Shown: positions 17,712 to 26,482, counted from the first letter of the stretch. The stretch: 64,000 nucleotides of DNA from Syntrophopropionicum propionicicum_A (GCF_048984525.1 NZ_JBMGJC010000006.1:178864-242863); one strand, 5' to 3'. The notes: generated by a model not told the origin, from the letters alone. Translations and numbers: made by a program.

Positions 17712-18236
17712 ATGGTAAAAGAAACTTCTGTTTTAGAAAAATCTGCCCGGTGCCTGTCAGCAAAGTGTCACTTCTTAAAGTTCTCAAAATGCTCATCCCT
17801 GGACGTGCCGCTGGAGTCGGTCACAGATTGCTCAAACTGGCAGGGCAGGGAAGGTTTTATTGAAATAAGAGGTCAAAGAATAATTACCGATCCCTATGGA
17901 TATCTCCATAATTACCCGGAAACTGTTATTAGTTTTCACAAAAATGGGATTTATATTAATAAAAATGTTACCAATTTATTAGACTACTGCAAAACCAACT
18001 ACCCCCCCATGTGCTGGAAAAATTTCAAACAGTATAATCAGCATATTTACCAGGACGAATATGATATGAAAGAGTCCTACGAAAACACCGATGTTTATAT
18101 TTCACCTCAGAAGGTAGGATTCTACGACGAAGGAAAATTTATTCGGCTTGACAACATTGATATAAAAAGCTTCGTGGAAAATTACCTGCGCTTTATCAAT
18201 TATGATTTTGGAAAAGACACGCCGCCAAAAAAATAA
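17712..18236 (+). CDS. Hypothetical protein, 174 aa
   Basis: No family recognised. The start at ATG 17712 follows GGAG at 17701-17704; the open frame extends further upstream but overlaps spoVT and its promoter. The protein is soluble, has six cysteines spread over the N-terminal two-thirds, and is rich in Tyr, Asn and Asp toward the C-terminus. A strong terminator hairpin overlaps its stop codon, supporting a real transcript. Divergent from spoVT, so it may share its promoter region. Confidence 0.65.
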   Translation: MVKETSVLEKSARCLSAKCHFLKFSKCSSLDVPLESVTDCSNWQGREGFIEIRGQRIITDPYGYLHNYPETVISFHKNGIYINKNVTNLLDYCKTNYPPMCWKNFKQYNQHIYQDEYDMKESYENTDVYISPQKVGFYDEGKFIRLDNIDIKSFVENYLRFINYDFGKDTPPKK

Positions 18237-18257
18237 CAGCCGGCATTGCCGGCTGTT
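18235..18257 (+). terminator. Strong hairpin terminator (possibly bidirectional)
   Basis: AACAGCCGGC, ATT loop, GCCGGCTGTT: a perfect 10-bp stem starting inside the stop codon of the preceding gene. It is not followed by a long T-run on +. It also lies downstream of the - strand cold-shock gene. Confidence 0.7.
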
Positions 18258-18298
18258 ATCATGCGAATCGTTAAATTATATTAAAGAAACCACTTTTT

Positions 18299-18502
18299 TT
18301 ATAATTTAACAACATTTGCGGCCTGAGGGCCGCGTACGCCCTGGACAACGTCAAATTCCACGTCCTGGCCTTCGTCCAGAGTCTTGAAACCGTCTGTTTG
18401 GATTGAAGAAAAATGCACAAAAACATCTTTGCCTTCCTCGGTTTCAATAAAACCAAATCCTTTACCCGCGTTAAACCATTTTACCTTACCTTGCATGCTC
18501 AA
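18299..18502 (-). CDS. Cold-shock domain protein (CspA family)
   Basis: A 67-aa single OB-fold RNA chaperone. RNP1 (KGFGFIE) and RNP2 (VFVHFSSI) motifs are intact, and the C-terminus GPQAANVV is typical. AGGAGGT precedes the start. It binds single-stranded RNA and DNA and prevents mRNA structure. The 5' region of about 240 bp up to the next gene could hold a long leader, as in other csp genes, but no defined element is visible. Confidence 0.95.
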   Translation of the reverse strand: MSMQGKVKWFNAGKGFGFIETEEGKDVFVHFSSIQTDGFKTLDEGQDVEFDVVQGVRGPQAANVVKL

Positions 18503-18748
18503 ACCTAACCTCCTAAATTTACCTTTCGGCGAATCATACAGATATTACTATATACCTTTATGGCGCAAGATACAAGCAATATCTTACACCCTTATATTTT
18601 AACCACCCGCTGTCGTGATTATACGTTCCGTTATTATCTCTAAACGATAAGCATCTGGCTGCTCAGAACTTTATTCAACTGGTCCAGGGTGGAGCACTCG
18701 AACATGCGGCAGTAACAAATCCTCCCCTCTCATAATGAGATCCAGGCA

Positions 18749-18994
18749 CTAAGTTTGCGCTACTTCAAGAATAAGTTTTTTTATTTCTTGCCGGGTGGGG
18801 ATTTTTCCGGCGGTCTTGACCTTGCCGTCAATTACTATTGCCGGCAGTGACGTAATCTTGAGTGACTTAATCACCTGGCTGTCGTCCACCATGTCAACGC
18901 CTGCCTCCAGGTCCAGCTCAGCAAGCGCGTTGATCACTTCCATCAATAGTTGGTGGCACCGCGGGCAACCGACCCCGAATACCTTGATATCCAA
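18749..18994 (-). CDS. Small thioredoxin-like redox protein (MTH895/TM0996 type)
   Basis: An 81-aa glutaredoxin-size thioredoxin fold with the active site GCPRCHQL near residue 10 and the cis-proline segment TSLPAIVIDGK. GGAGGTGA sits 4 nt before TTG 18994, while the upstream GTG at 19009 lies just ahead of that site and is unlikely. Proteins of this family are thiol reductants of uncertain partners. No partner gene is adjacent. Confidence 0.85.
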   Translation of the reverse strand: MDIKVFGVGCPRCHQLLMEVINALAELDLEAGVDMVDDSQVIKSLKITSLPAIVIDGKVKTAGKIPTRQEIKKLILEVAQT

Positions 18995-19112
18995 AAAATC
19001 ACCTCCCACAAATAGAATCTAATTGTTGAACTGAGTACATTCCTGATTGATATGATATATGGTGCTGCAGCCGTAATATCGTATTTTCTTGCTTAAATGA
19101 AGTCGGCGGGGG

Positions 19113-19943
19113 CTATATAATGGAGTATTGGCCCGGTGTTATACCAAACTTCTTCTTAAATGCCCTGGTAAAATGGCTTTGATCAAAAAATCCGGTTTCC
19201 AACGCGACGCTTGATACCGGTTTCCCGGAGCGAAGGAGTTCCAAAGCTTTATTTAGGCGAAGCTGCACCTGGTAAACATGAGGCGGCACCCCTATTTCCC
19301 TGGTGAACAAACGCGCCAGGTGGAAAGCGCTCAAGTACCCTATGCGGGCCAGTTCCTCCAATGACACGTTTTCGGACATATGGTATTTTAAATAATCACA
19401 AACCAGGCTCAAAGAGGTATCGCTGTTACCGGTAGGGAGATCTTGCGGTTTCTCCCGGGCATGGTTCTGTATAAGTTGGGACAGCGTCTCCAACAAAAGG
19501 TATTCTTTCTCCAGTTTTGTCCTTTTTTCACCCAGTAATTTGTGGAGGCGGATAATCTTCCGATACAGGGGAGGATCAGTAAATACCCGTTCCGGGAAAT
19601 ATGGCGCCTTGTCTGACAAACCGGTTATCTGATATACAAGCGAAAAATAATAATCCTTTTCTAATCTTATGGTACGCACGGTGTATCCTTTTTCTTCAGC
19701 GGCACTGCCGGAATGCACCTCGCCCGGGCTGATTACTTTGACCATACCAGGCTGTATCTCATACTTACAGCCCTGGAAATCCAGGATCCTGGTCCCTTCT
19801 TCTATTACTCCCAAACTAAAAACCCAGTGGACATGGCGGGAGAAGACGCGTCTGACATTGATACCGTAAAAGAGTTCTATTTGCGGTAAATCTGAAACAC
19901 GGTACAGTTTTATTCGCTCTTTTTGATTTAATTTGTCTTCCAT
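19113..19943 (-). CDS. AraC-family transcriptional regulator
   Basis: A 276-aa regulator. The N-terminal cupin-like sensing domain (with HVHWVFSLGVIEEG and ISPGEVHSG) is followed by two helix-turn-helix motifs at about residues 180-275, with the family signature ARLFTREIGVPPHVYQ and the C-terminal HFTRAFKKKFGITPGQY. It is divergent from the C_GCAxxG_C_C / CoA-transferase-fold operon starting at 20161, the usual arrangement for a regulator of that operon. The ligand is unknown. Confidence 0.9.
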   Translation of the reverse strand: MEDKLNQKERIKLYRVSDLPQIELFYGINVRRVFSRHVHWVFSLGVIEEGTRILDFQGCKYEIQPGMVKVISPGEVHSGSAAEEKGYTVRTIRLEKDYYFSLVYQITGLSDKAPYFPERVFTDPPLYRKIIRLHKLLGEKRTKLEKEYLLLETLSQLIQNHAREKPQDLPTGNSDTSLSLVCDYLKYHMSENVSLEELARIGYLSAFHLARLFTREIGVPPHVYQVQLRLNKALELLRSGKPVSSVALETGFFDQSHFTRAFKKKFGITPGQYSII

Positions 19944-20160
19944 CCGGGAGTTCCTTTCCTGCCGGCATAAAGGCATTTATTATAACAGCAAGAAAATACA
20001 ATATTTGTTTTAAGGAACGTTTTATAATAATGAATAGAGACCTGCAATTCCCTCACCGTATTATATTACTTGTCATCATTATAAGGAAAAAAAAGTCTTT
20101 AAAACAATATTAAATCGTCATTCCTTAAAAGTAATTTAAAAATAAGGAGAGTGGTTAAAA

Positions 20161-20601
20161 ATGTCCGACAATGCCAATCAAGTTGTTTCACTGCACAAAG
20201 AAGGCGGGCTGAACTGTGCTCAAGCCATGTTGTCAGTCTACGGGGCGGGTTTTGGACTTGACAAAGAAACAGCAATCAAATTAGCCTCGTGCTTTGGAGC
20301 GGGCATGGGACGTATGGGCGAAACTTGCGGAGCGGTAACCGGAGCTTTCATGGTGTTGGGCTTAACTTATGAACCTGAGGATCCAAAAGCTCGTGGTAAA
20401 GTTTATGACCTGGTAAGAAAATTCAGGGATAAGTTTGTCGCCCGCAACGGTTCCATCCGGTGTAAAGACCTTCTCGGTTATGACATGGATACTGAGCAAG
20501 GCATGAGAGTGATTAAGGAGAAAAAACTTACCGCCGCCATATGCCCTAAAATGGACCGTGACGCAGCGGAAATTCTGGAAGAAATACTCTCAGAAATCTA
20601 A
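20161..20601 (+). CDS. C_GCAxxG_C_C family redox protein
   Basis: A 146-aa protein of the family named for its cysteine pattern. Visible are LNCAQAML, SCFGAGMGRMGETCGAVTGA with the GCGAxxG-like core, IRCKDLLG and CPKM. Members are thought to be metal-binding or redox proteins, often next to oxidoreductase genes. AAGGAGAG precedes ATG. First gene of an operon with the CoA-transferase-fold pair, divergent from the AraC regulator. Confidence 0.88.
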   Translation: MSDNANQVVSLHKEGGLNCAQAMLSVYGAGFGLDKETAIKLASCFGAGMGRMGETCGAVTGAFMVLGLTYEPEDPKARGKVYDLVRKFRDKFVARNGSIRCKDLLGYDMDTEQGMRVIKEKKLTAAICPKMDRDAAEILEEILSEI

Positions 20602-20661
20602 GTTTTGTATTTACCTCATACCCAAAGAGTTTAAATTCATAAGGGAAAAGGAGGTTTTTAG

Positions 20662-21477
20662 ATGCACAGTAAATTGATGCCTTTGTCTTCAGCGGTAAGC
20701 CTGATCAAGGACAGCCAGACCCTGGCTGTTGGCGGCAGTTCTTTACACCGTACGCCTGCAGCGTTTTGTCACAAATTGGCTGCAATGAATAAGACGGCTC
20801 TTAAGATAGTCAGCGTATTTCCCGGATACGCGGCAGATGTTTTATGCGCGGCAGATTGCGTTGACACAGTATATTTTAGCTTCTTTGGTTTTGAAAACGA
20901 GTTTGGCCTTGCACCCGGATTCCGTAAAGGCTGCCAGGAAGGAAAAATAAAAGCTATTGAAGGTTCATGCATATCAATAATCGCCGCCCTTCGCGCTGGA
21001 GCGTCCGGAGTACCTTTTATGCCTGTCGGCGGTTTGTTGAAAAGCGAGCTGTTGGATATGAGGCCTGACTTCTTCCAGGTGATGACCTCACCGTTTAACG
21101 GCGAAAAAGTTGCGGCGGTAAAAGCTCTGGTTCCGGACTGGGCAATAATCCACGTCCAAGAGGCAGATGAATTTGGAAACGCGCGTATTATCGGTTCAGG
21201 ATTCCAGGACGGCCTTCTCGCCAGGGCGGCCAGAAAAACTATTATTACCGCTGAACGGATTGTTGATAATGAAAGTTTTCGTAGAAACCCGGAATTAACC
21301 GCTGTACCGTACTTTTTGGTGGAAGCTGTATCATTGTCGCCACAGGGTGCTAAACCAGGTATTTGCTTTAACGAATACGAGATTGCTGATGCCGGTATGC
21401 TGAAGGCCTACACAAAAGCCGTTAAAGAAGGTACCTTAAATCAATATCTCACAGGCGACCTGGAAGGGAGGGGATAA
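20662..21477 (+). CDS. CoA-transferase-fold protein, alpha subunit (IpdA/GctA-like)
   Basis: A 271-aa family I CoA-transferase-fold alpha subunit. It starts at ATG after AAGGAGG and has the VGGSSLHRTPAAF CoA-binding loop and the FNGEKVAAVKALVPDWAIIH segment seen also at 1806-2726. It forms an obligate pair with the next gene, whose start is 1 nt after this stop. Because the beta subunit lacks the catalytic glutamate, the pair may be a hydrolase or lyase acting on a CoA thioester rather than a transferase. Confidence 0.82.
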   Translation: MHSKLMPLSSAVSLIKDSQTLAVGGSSLHRTPAAFCHKLAAMNKTALKIVSVFPGYAADVLCAADCVDTVYFSFFGFENEFGLAPGFRKGCQEGKIKAIEGSCISIIAALRAGASGVPFMPVGGLLKSELLDMRPDFFQVMTSPFNGEKVAAVKALVPDWAIIHVQEADEFGNARIIGSGFQDGLLARAARKTIITAERIVDNESFRRNPELTAVPYFLVEAVSLSPQGAKPGICFNEYEIADAGMLKAYTKAVKEGTLNQYLTGDLEGRG

Positions 21478-21478
21478 C

Positions 21479-22207
21479 ATGGAATACGGACAGGCGGAAA
21501 TGATGTGTGTGGCACTTGCCCGTGAAATTAAAGACAACGACGTTGTTTTTCACGGTGTGGCCTCTCCTGTTCCAATGACAGCAATCAAGCTGGCCAAGGC
21601 ACTGGGAAAGGACTTTACCTATATCAATGTAACAGGCGGCGTTGACCCCAAATGGGAGGACCCCGCATTCGTAGGGTCAACTCTATCTTCAAACTTATAT
21701 CTGGGTTCTGTTGCCACGTTCGGCGCTGATGAAACTCTTGACTTTGCCTGCTCGGGCAAGTTGGACATTGCTTTTTTAAGCTTTGTACAGTTAAATCAGA
21801 AAGGCGAAATCAACATGTCATATATCGGGGGAAACTATGATAAACCCAAGGTCAGGCTGCCCGGTGGAGCGGGAAGCGCTACGCTTTCTCAGGTTGCCAA
21901 GAAAACTTTAGTTTGGAGAACAAAACACGACAAGAACTCCCTGGCAAGAGAGGTGCAATTTATAACTGCTGCGGCAGACCCCGGTAAGCAGTTTATAGTG
22001 TTTACCAACCTTTGTGTTTTTCGTTTGGTAAACGGGTTGTTGGAACTGGACAGCATTTTCCCTTACACTACATTGGATGAGGTAAAAGAAAATACCGGCT
22101 GGGAAATTACTCAAAAAGAAATCCGGATTTATCAGGAGCCGACACCCGAGGAACTGGCTGCCCTTGAAAAGGTTGATCCAAACCGGATTCGTTACATTGA
22201 GTTCTAA
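21479..22207 (+). CDS. CoA-transferase-fold protein, beta subunit without the catalytic glutamate
   Basis: A 242-aa partner of the preceding subunit. The position that is MAMESGSIGP in the transferase at 2745 reads YINVTGGVDP here, so the glutamate that carries the thioester intermediate is absent. In established work on the IpdAB ring-cleaving hydrolases, loss of this residue marks a change from transferase to hydrolase chemistry; transfer of that idea here is inference. The RLPGGAGSA segment that pairs with the alpha subunit is kept. A repeat element lies just downstream. Confidence 0.8.
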   Translation: MEYGQAEMMCVALAREIKDNDVVFHGVASPVPMTAIKLAKALGKDFTYINVTGGVDPKWEDPAFVGSTLSSNLYLGSVATFGADETLDFACSGKLDIAFLSFVQLNQKGEINMSYIGGNYDKPKVRLPGGAGSATLSQVAKKTLVWRTKHDKNSLAREVQFITAAADPGKQFIVFTNLCVFRLVNGLLELDSIFPYTTLDEVKENTGWEITQKEIRIYQEPTPEELAALEKVDPNRIRYIEF

Positions 22208-22218
22208 TTATCGTTAAC

Positions 22219-22314
22219 GGGGTCAGGCTAGACTTATTCATGTATTTGACTTGTTTGCTGGTATTTAACTGCCAACTGTCGAAAATCAATTGTCAATAAG
22301 TCAAGCCTGACCCC
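22219..22314. repeat. 96-bp miniature palindromic element (REP/MITE-like)
   Basis: GGGGTCAGGCTAGACTTATT at the left end and AATAAGTCAAGCCTGACCCC at the right end match as inverted repeats at 19 of 20 positions. It lies exactly between two convergent genes. Half of the same sequence recurs at 54640-54661. Sequences ending in GGGGTCAGG are typical of REP elements mobilised by RAYT (IS200-type) transposases; no such transposase is in the window. Confidence 0.75.
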
Positions 22315-22321
22315 CCCAAGA

Positions 22322-24523
22322 CTAGCACCTAGACGCACCGCAGTTCCTGCACACGAGGCAGCCTTCCGCCCTTTCCAGGGCCGCTTCACCACACACCTCG
22401 CAAATTTTCCCCGTATCAGTGCCTTTTTTATCAGGGCAACCGCCGTTGCAGCGCTGGTCCAGCTCCGCCCTGACCTGGTTAAGCTGCTTGGCGATCGCCG
22501 AGGCGCAGGACTTGCCCGGAGAAACCTTTTTGCCCTGGCCCCGGGCCAGCATGTATGACGGGCACGAGTGGGTGCCTTCAAGCTGCTCGGTAATAGTTTC
22601 CACAGGGATACCTCCCCGGATAGCCAGGCTGATCAGCCGGGAGGCCGCCTCGGTATAGACCAGGCAGCCGCCGTCAGAGCCGGTGGTGATAAAGGTCTCC
22701 AGTATCTCCCCGCTGTCAGGCTGGTAGTTGATAGTCAGGTAGATCTTGCCGCAGCCTGTGTCAAGCCGGTGGGTCATGCCCTGGGCGCACACCGGCCGGG
22801 GCAGGATCTCGCCGCGCCGCAGCTCCGCGGCCGGCCTGGCGGCCTGTCCGCCGCCTACCGTTACTGTCCCTTTCTTGCTTCCTTCCCTGAATACTGTGAC
22901 CCCCTTGAGTCCCAAATCAAAGGCGGTCTTAAAGCAGCAGCCGATATCCTCCGCGGAGGCTTCTTCCGGGAGATTTATTGTCTTGGAGACCGCGTTGTCC
23001 ACATGTTTTTGAACCGCCGCCTGCATCAGGAGGTGATCTATGGGGGCGATCTCCCGCGCCCCCTTAAATAATACGGCAAGCTCCTCCGGTATGCCTTCCA
23101 ACCCCTGGCAGGAACCTCTTTCTGCGACGGAGGCCAGTGTTTCCGCCGGAATGTTGTAACCTTTTACGTATTCCAGGAACAGGGGCGAGAACACCTCCAG
23201 GTCGCCGGCCACGTTGGTGGCCTTGGTATAAGCCACGGCAAATATCGGCTCCACCCCGTAACCCTCGCAGCCGGCCATAGCGGTTACCGAACCTGTCGGG
23301 GCAATGGTAATGCAGGCGGCGTTCCGGCGCCGCGCGTCTGGGTAAAAGACGCTCTTATCCCACAGCGGAAAGCACCCTTTTTCTTCTGCCAGTATCTCTG
23401 AGGCGGCATGCGCCGCCTTGCGCATCAGCCCCGTGATTGTCCCGGCCAGTTCCCGTCCCTCAGCTGAATCATAAGCCAGCCCGGCTTTGATCAGCGCGTC
23501 CGCCAGCCCGGTAAAGCCCAGCCCAATCTTCCTGGTCGCCCTGGTCGCAGCGGCAATGGCAGGCAGGGGATATTCCGCCGCATCTATGAGGTTGTCCAGG
23601 AACCGCACAGCTACGGTGACGGTATCTGCCAGCAGTTCTTTGTCCAACCCACCGCCCGCGGAAATCATCCGGTCCAGGTTGACGCTGCCCAAAAGGCAGG
23701 ACTCGCCGGGGCTAAGCGGAAGTTCACCACAGGGATTAGTAGCGTTAATAGGGTTCCCGGGGACGGGGTTGCCTTCCTGGAGCCTGTCCAGGAAAATCAC
23801 ACCCGGGTCGCCGCAGCCGTGAGCAGATTCAATAATCATCTCCCACAGCCGGCGGGCCGGCAGTTCCCGGCGCACACCGCCATTGAAAACAAGCTGCCAC
23901 GGCAGGTCTTTTTCCAGCGCCTCCATGAACGCGTCTGTGACCCCGACTGAAAGGTTGAAGTTGGTGAGGCCGCCGTCTTTTTTGGCCTGAATAAAGTCTG
24001 CAACCTCCGGGTGGTCGATGTTCAATATGCCTATAATAGCGCCGCGCCTCACGCCGCCCTGCTTGACCATACTGGCTGAAGCGTCGTAGAGCCTGATCAG
24101 TTCAACTACACCGGACGCCTGCCCCTTGGTGGAGCCGACCAGGTCTCCTCTCGGCCTGATCGACGAGAAATTAAAGCCTACACCGCCGCCGGACTTGAAT
24201 ACCAGCGCAGTGTCTTTAAGGGTATCGTACATGGACTCAAGGGTGTCCTCCACCGCGAGCACGAAACAAGCCCCCGGCTGCCAGGGGCGGTCCGTTTTAC
24301 CCATGTTGGCCCAGATGGGGGTGGAGGGGATGAACAACAGCTCACCAATAACATGGCTGAATTTTTCTTCCCAGGCTTCTTGATTTTCTTTTTCGGCGCC
24401 CGCGGCAGTCCTGGCCAGGCGCGCAACAGCTTCCGCAAAGGTTTCATTGACTTGCCCGTTTTCATCTTTCCCGGCGTACCGGGCGTCAAACACTTTTTGG
24501 CCGGCCGGAGTCAGCTGCCGCAT
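22322..24523 (-). CDS. nrdJ: Adenosylcobalamin-dependent (class II) ribonucleotide reductase
   Basis: A 733-aa enzyme making deoxyribonucleotides without oxygen. The radical cysteine is in NATNPCGELPL and its redox partner follows 11 residues later in GESCLLGSVNL. The other partner is the Cys in PGACFVLAVED. The C-terminus carries a cysteine cluster (CNGGCP, CEVCGEAAL, CLVCRNCG) that acts as swinging reductant or zinc ribbon. AAGGTGG at good spacing selects the ATG at 24523; an ATG 21 nt upstream has no ribosome site. NrdR boxes lie upstream. Class II use suits a B12-rich anaerobe. Confidence 0.95.
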   Translation of the reverse strand: MRQLTPAGQKVFDARYAGKDENGQVNETFAEAVARLARTAAGAEKENQEAWEEKFSHVIGELLFIPSTPIWANMGKTDRPWQPGACFVLAVEDTLESMYDTLKDTALVFKSGGGVGFNFSSIRPRGDLVGSTKGQASGVVELIRLYDASASMVKQGGVRRGAIIGILNIDHPEVADFIQAKKDGGLTNFNLSVGVTDAFMEALEKDLPWQLVFNGGVRRELPARRLWEMIIESAHGCGDPGVIFLDRLQEGNPVPGNPINATNPCGELPLSPGESCLLGSVNLDRMISAGGGLDKELLADTVTVAVRFLDNLIDAAEYPLPAIAAATRATRKIGLGFTGLADALIKAGLAYDSAEGRELAGTITGLMRKAAHAASEILAEEKGCFPLWDKSVFYPDARRRNAACITIAPTGSVTAMAGCEGYGVEPIFAVAYTKATNVAGDLEVFSPLFLEYVKGYNIPAETLASVAERGSCQGLEGIPEELAVLFKGAREIAPIDHLLMQAAVQKHVDNAVSKTINLPEEASAEDIGCCFKTAFDLGLKGVTVFREGSKKGTVTVGGGQAARPAAELRRGEILPRPVCAQGMTHRLDTGCGKIYLTINYQPDSGEILETFITTGSDGGCLVYTEAASRLISLAIRGGIPVETITEQLEGTHSCPSYMLARGQGKKVSPGKSCASAIAKQLNQVRAELDQRCNGGCPDKKGTDTGKICEVCGEAALERAEGCLVCRNCGASRC

Positions 24524-24576
24524 AAGATTACCACCTTCAGCCATTTTTTTGTTTTTATATATAGAAAAAAATATTG

Positions 24577-24623
24577 ATACAATATGTATTGGTAAAATTA
24601 TACCAGATAACTATATATTGTGG
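24577..24623 (-). promoter_or_regulatory. Tandem NrdR boxes upstream of nrdJ
   Basis: Two 16-bp sites resemble the NrdR consensus ACACWATATATWGTGT: ATACAATATGTATTGG (24577-24592, 12 of 16) and TAACTATATATTGTGG (24608-24623, 13 of 16). Their starts are 31 bp apart, about three helical turns, which is the classic NrdR arrangement. They lie 54-100 bp upstream of the nrdJ start. Confidence 0.7.
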
Positions 24624-24650
24624 TCAATATTTTTTTCAAGCTATATTGTA

Positions 24651-25817
24651 TTACTTATTAACCGGGTAAGGCTTGCCTTCCCCTAACACCGCGTGAGCTT
24701 TGGGCATCCATTCGCTGATGCTTATTTTCTGGGGACATTTTTCCTCGCACGCTTTACATTGGACACATGAGGCGGCCCGGTTGGCCTCCGCCATATAATT
24801 GGCGTATGTGCCGCGGCTGGTTTCAACATCTCCATAGGTAAAGCCATCGTTAAACAATTTAATAATTCTCGGTATGTTAACCTTATTGGGACACGGCAGG
24901 CAGTAGCCGCACTTGGTGCAAGGGATCAGGGTCATATCTCTGTAAGTATCCCTGGCACGCTTAATGACCTCTAATTCCTCCGGACCCATAGAGCCTATGC
25001 CGGACACGTTCGCTGAGGCGATATTTTCCTCAACCTGGCCCATGGTGTTCATGCCGCTCAGCAGCAGTGACACTTCCGGCTGGTTCCATACCCACTGCAG
25101 CGCCCAGTCGGCAGGGGTTCTTTCTCCCCGGCTTTTAAACACATCCAGTACCGGCGCGGGCGGGTTTGCCAGCCTCCCTCCCAGCAGCGGCTCCATGATC
25201 ACCACTGCCAGCCCCTTGGAGGCCGCGTACCGCAGTCCTTTGGTCCCGGCCTGGTGCTCGGTGTCCATGTAATTATACTGGATCTGGCAAAAAGTCCAGC
25301 CATTATACCCGTCAATTATTTCCTGGAAAACTTCATAACGGTCGTGGAATGAAAACCCTATATGACCTATTTTACCGTCCCGCAAAGCTGATTCCGCTCT
25401 TTCCAGCAGGTTCAGTTTGAGGACCACGTTGTCCCACCTTTTTTTATCCAGGCCGTGAAACAGGTAAAAGTCTATATGGCCGGTCTGAAGCTTGTTAAGT
25501 TGTTCATTCAAATACAGGTCGAAATCCTCTGTTTTTTTTATCGACCAGATTGGTGACTTGGTAGCAAGTTTGACTTTCTCCCGGTATCCGTCTTTTAGTG
25601 CCTTACCGGTAACAATTTCACTGTTTTTTTCGTGATATGGATAAGCCGTGTCAACATAGTTGACGCCACGGTCTATAGCGTAACGGATCATCCGTATGGA
25701 TTCATCCACGTTTATGCTGCCGCTCAGAGGTTTTCCGTCAAGAGTCGGCAGGCGCATACACCCGAAACCTAACGCCGAAGCCTGCCAGTCGAGCCTGCCA
25801 AATTTTCTGTACTGCAT
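24651..25817 (-). CDS. Aldo/keto reductase with C-terminal 4Fe-4S ferredoxin domain
   Basis: A 388-aa protein. An AKR barrel covers residues 1-290 with the catalytic set Asp and Tyr in VDTAYPYH, Lys in LATKSP, and His in LFHGLD. The C-terminal 95 residues hold two cluster motifs, CTKCGYCLPCP and CVQCKACEEKCP. This fused type is common in anaerobes and may couple NAD(P)H oxidation to ferredoxin chemistry. The substrate is unknown. It is downstream of the ArsR regulator and micropeptide on the same strand. Confidence 0.9.
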   Translation of the reverse strand: MQYRKFGRLDWQASALGFGCMRLPTLDGKPLSGSINVDESIRMIRYAIDRGVNYVDTAYPYHEKNSEIVTGKALKDGYREKVKLATKSPIWSIKKTEDFDLYLNEQLNKLQTGHIDFYLFHGLDKKRWDNVVLKLNLLERAESALRDGKIGHIGFSFHDRYEVFQEIIDGYNGWTFCQIQYNYMDTEHQAGTKGLRYAASKGLAVVIMEPLLGGRLANPPAPVLDVFKSRGERTPADWALQWVWNQPEVSLLLSGMNTMGQVEENIASANVSGIGSMGPEELEVIKRARDTYRDMTLIPCTKCGYCLPCPNKVNIPRIIKLFNDGFTYGDVETSRGTYANYMAEANRAASCVQCKACEEKCPQKISISEWMPKAHAVLGEGKPYPVNK

Positions 25818-25916
25818 TCAAAAAGGCTCCTTATTCTAACACGATTTTTTCTTCAGGGTAGCCAACTTAAAGAAATATTATGAACGGGCAGTTTTAGGTC
25901 TTGCCCGGGACCAAAT

Positions 25917-25973
25917 TCAACAGCCGCCTTTGCAATGGGCTACCGCCCGGAGCATGTACCTTTTCTTAAGCAT
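25917..25973 (-). CDS. Candidate 18-aa micropeptide ending HCKGGC
   Basis: Reads MLKKRYMLRAVAHCKGGC and then TGA. It is preceded by GGAGG at 7-nt spacing, as strong a site as any in the window. The peptide has a basic N-terminus and a C-terminal C-x3-C. It lies between the arsR-type gene and the aldo/keto reductase, on their strand. It could be a leader peptide, a signal or a metal-binding peptide. No modification or export gene is next to it. Only the ribosome site and frame support it. Confidence 0.45.
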   Translation of the reverse strand: MLKKRYMLRAVAHCKGGC

Positions 25974-26153
25974 TTTATCCCTCCTCTCATAAAATCTGTT
26001 TTATTACTTTCCGCCTTCGCCAAGTATAGCATGATCAACTTTGACGTCCATTATTTCACCAATAAACCCGGCATGCAATCCTATTAAGCATTTATTTTGA
26101 TTTTTGCAGAAATATCGATGTTTAAGGCAGAATTAACGAAAAATTAAACAGTC

Positions 26154-26441
26154 TTATTTATCGTTAATCACCCCCGGCGCGTAGAACTTTAATATGTCAA
26201 CCTGCAGGCGGTAGATATGATAAGTCCCTTCTTTTCTGAGTTCCAGCAGCCCGCAGTCCGTGAGCAGCCTGATATGGTGTGAAAGGGTCGAGCAGGCTGT
26301 AACGTGAATATGTTCAATAATATCCGAACAGCTCAGTTCTTTGTGCTCAAGCAAAAGCTGGATAATTTTCAGGCGGGTCGGCTCTCCCAGCGCTTTATAC
26401 ACTTTTACGGCTTCCCGAAATTTACTATTTTGAAAAACCAT
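26154..26441 (-). CDS. ArsR-family winged-helix repressor
   Basis: A 95-aa single-domain regulator. The recognition region reads SDIIEHIHVTACSTLSHHIRLL followed by the wing LRKEGTYHIYRL. Cysteines in LSCSDI and TACST lie near the DNA-binding helix and could sense metal or thiol reagents. An inverted repeat lies 20 bp upstream of its start, suggesting autoregulation. It is the likely regulator of the micropeptide and aldo/keto reductase downstream. Confidence 0.88.
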   Translation of the reverse strand: MVFQNSKFREAVKVYKALGEPTRLKIIQLLLEHKELSCSDIIEHIHVTACSTLSHHIRLLTDCGLLELRKEGTYHIYRLQVDILKFYAPGVINDK

Positions 26442-26460
26442 TACACCCCACCTAAATCTA

Positions 26461-26482
26461 TATTTCTATATCTATCGAAATA
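26461..26482. promoter_or_regulatory. Candidate operator of the ArsR-type gene
   Basis: TATTTC and GAAATA form an inverted repeat separated by 10 bp, immediately upstream of the arsR-type start. The 22-bp size suits a dimeric winged-helix repressor. Confidence 0.45.

Noticed and set aside
18640..18727. Small minus-strand frame MFECSTLDQLNKVLSSQ after a GGGGAGG site
   Set aside because: The ATG is 14 nt from the ribosome site and no upstream start is in frame; conservation would be needed.
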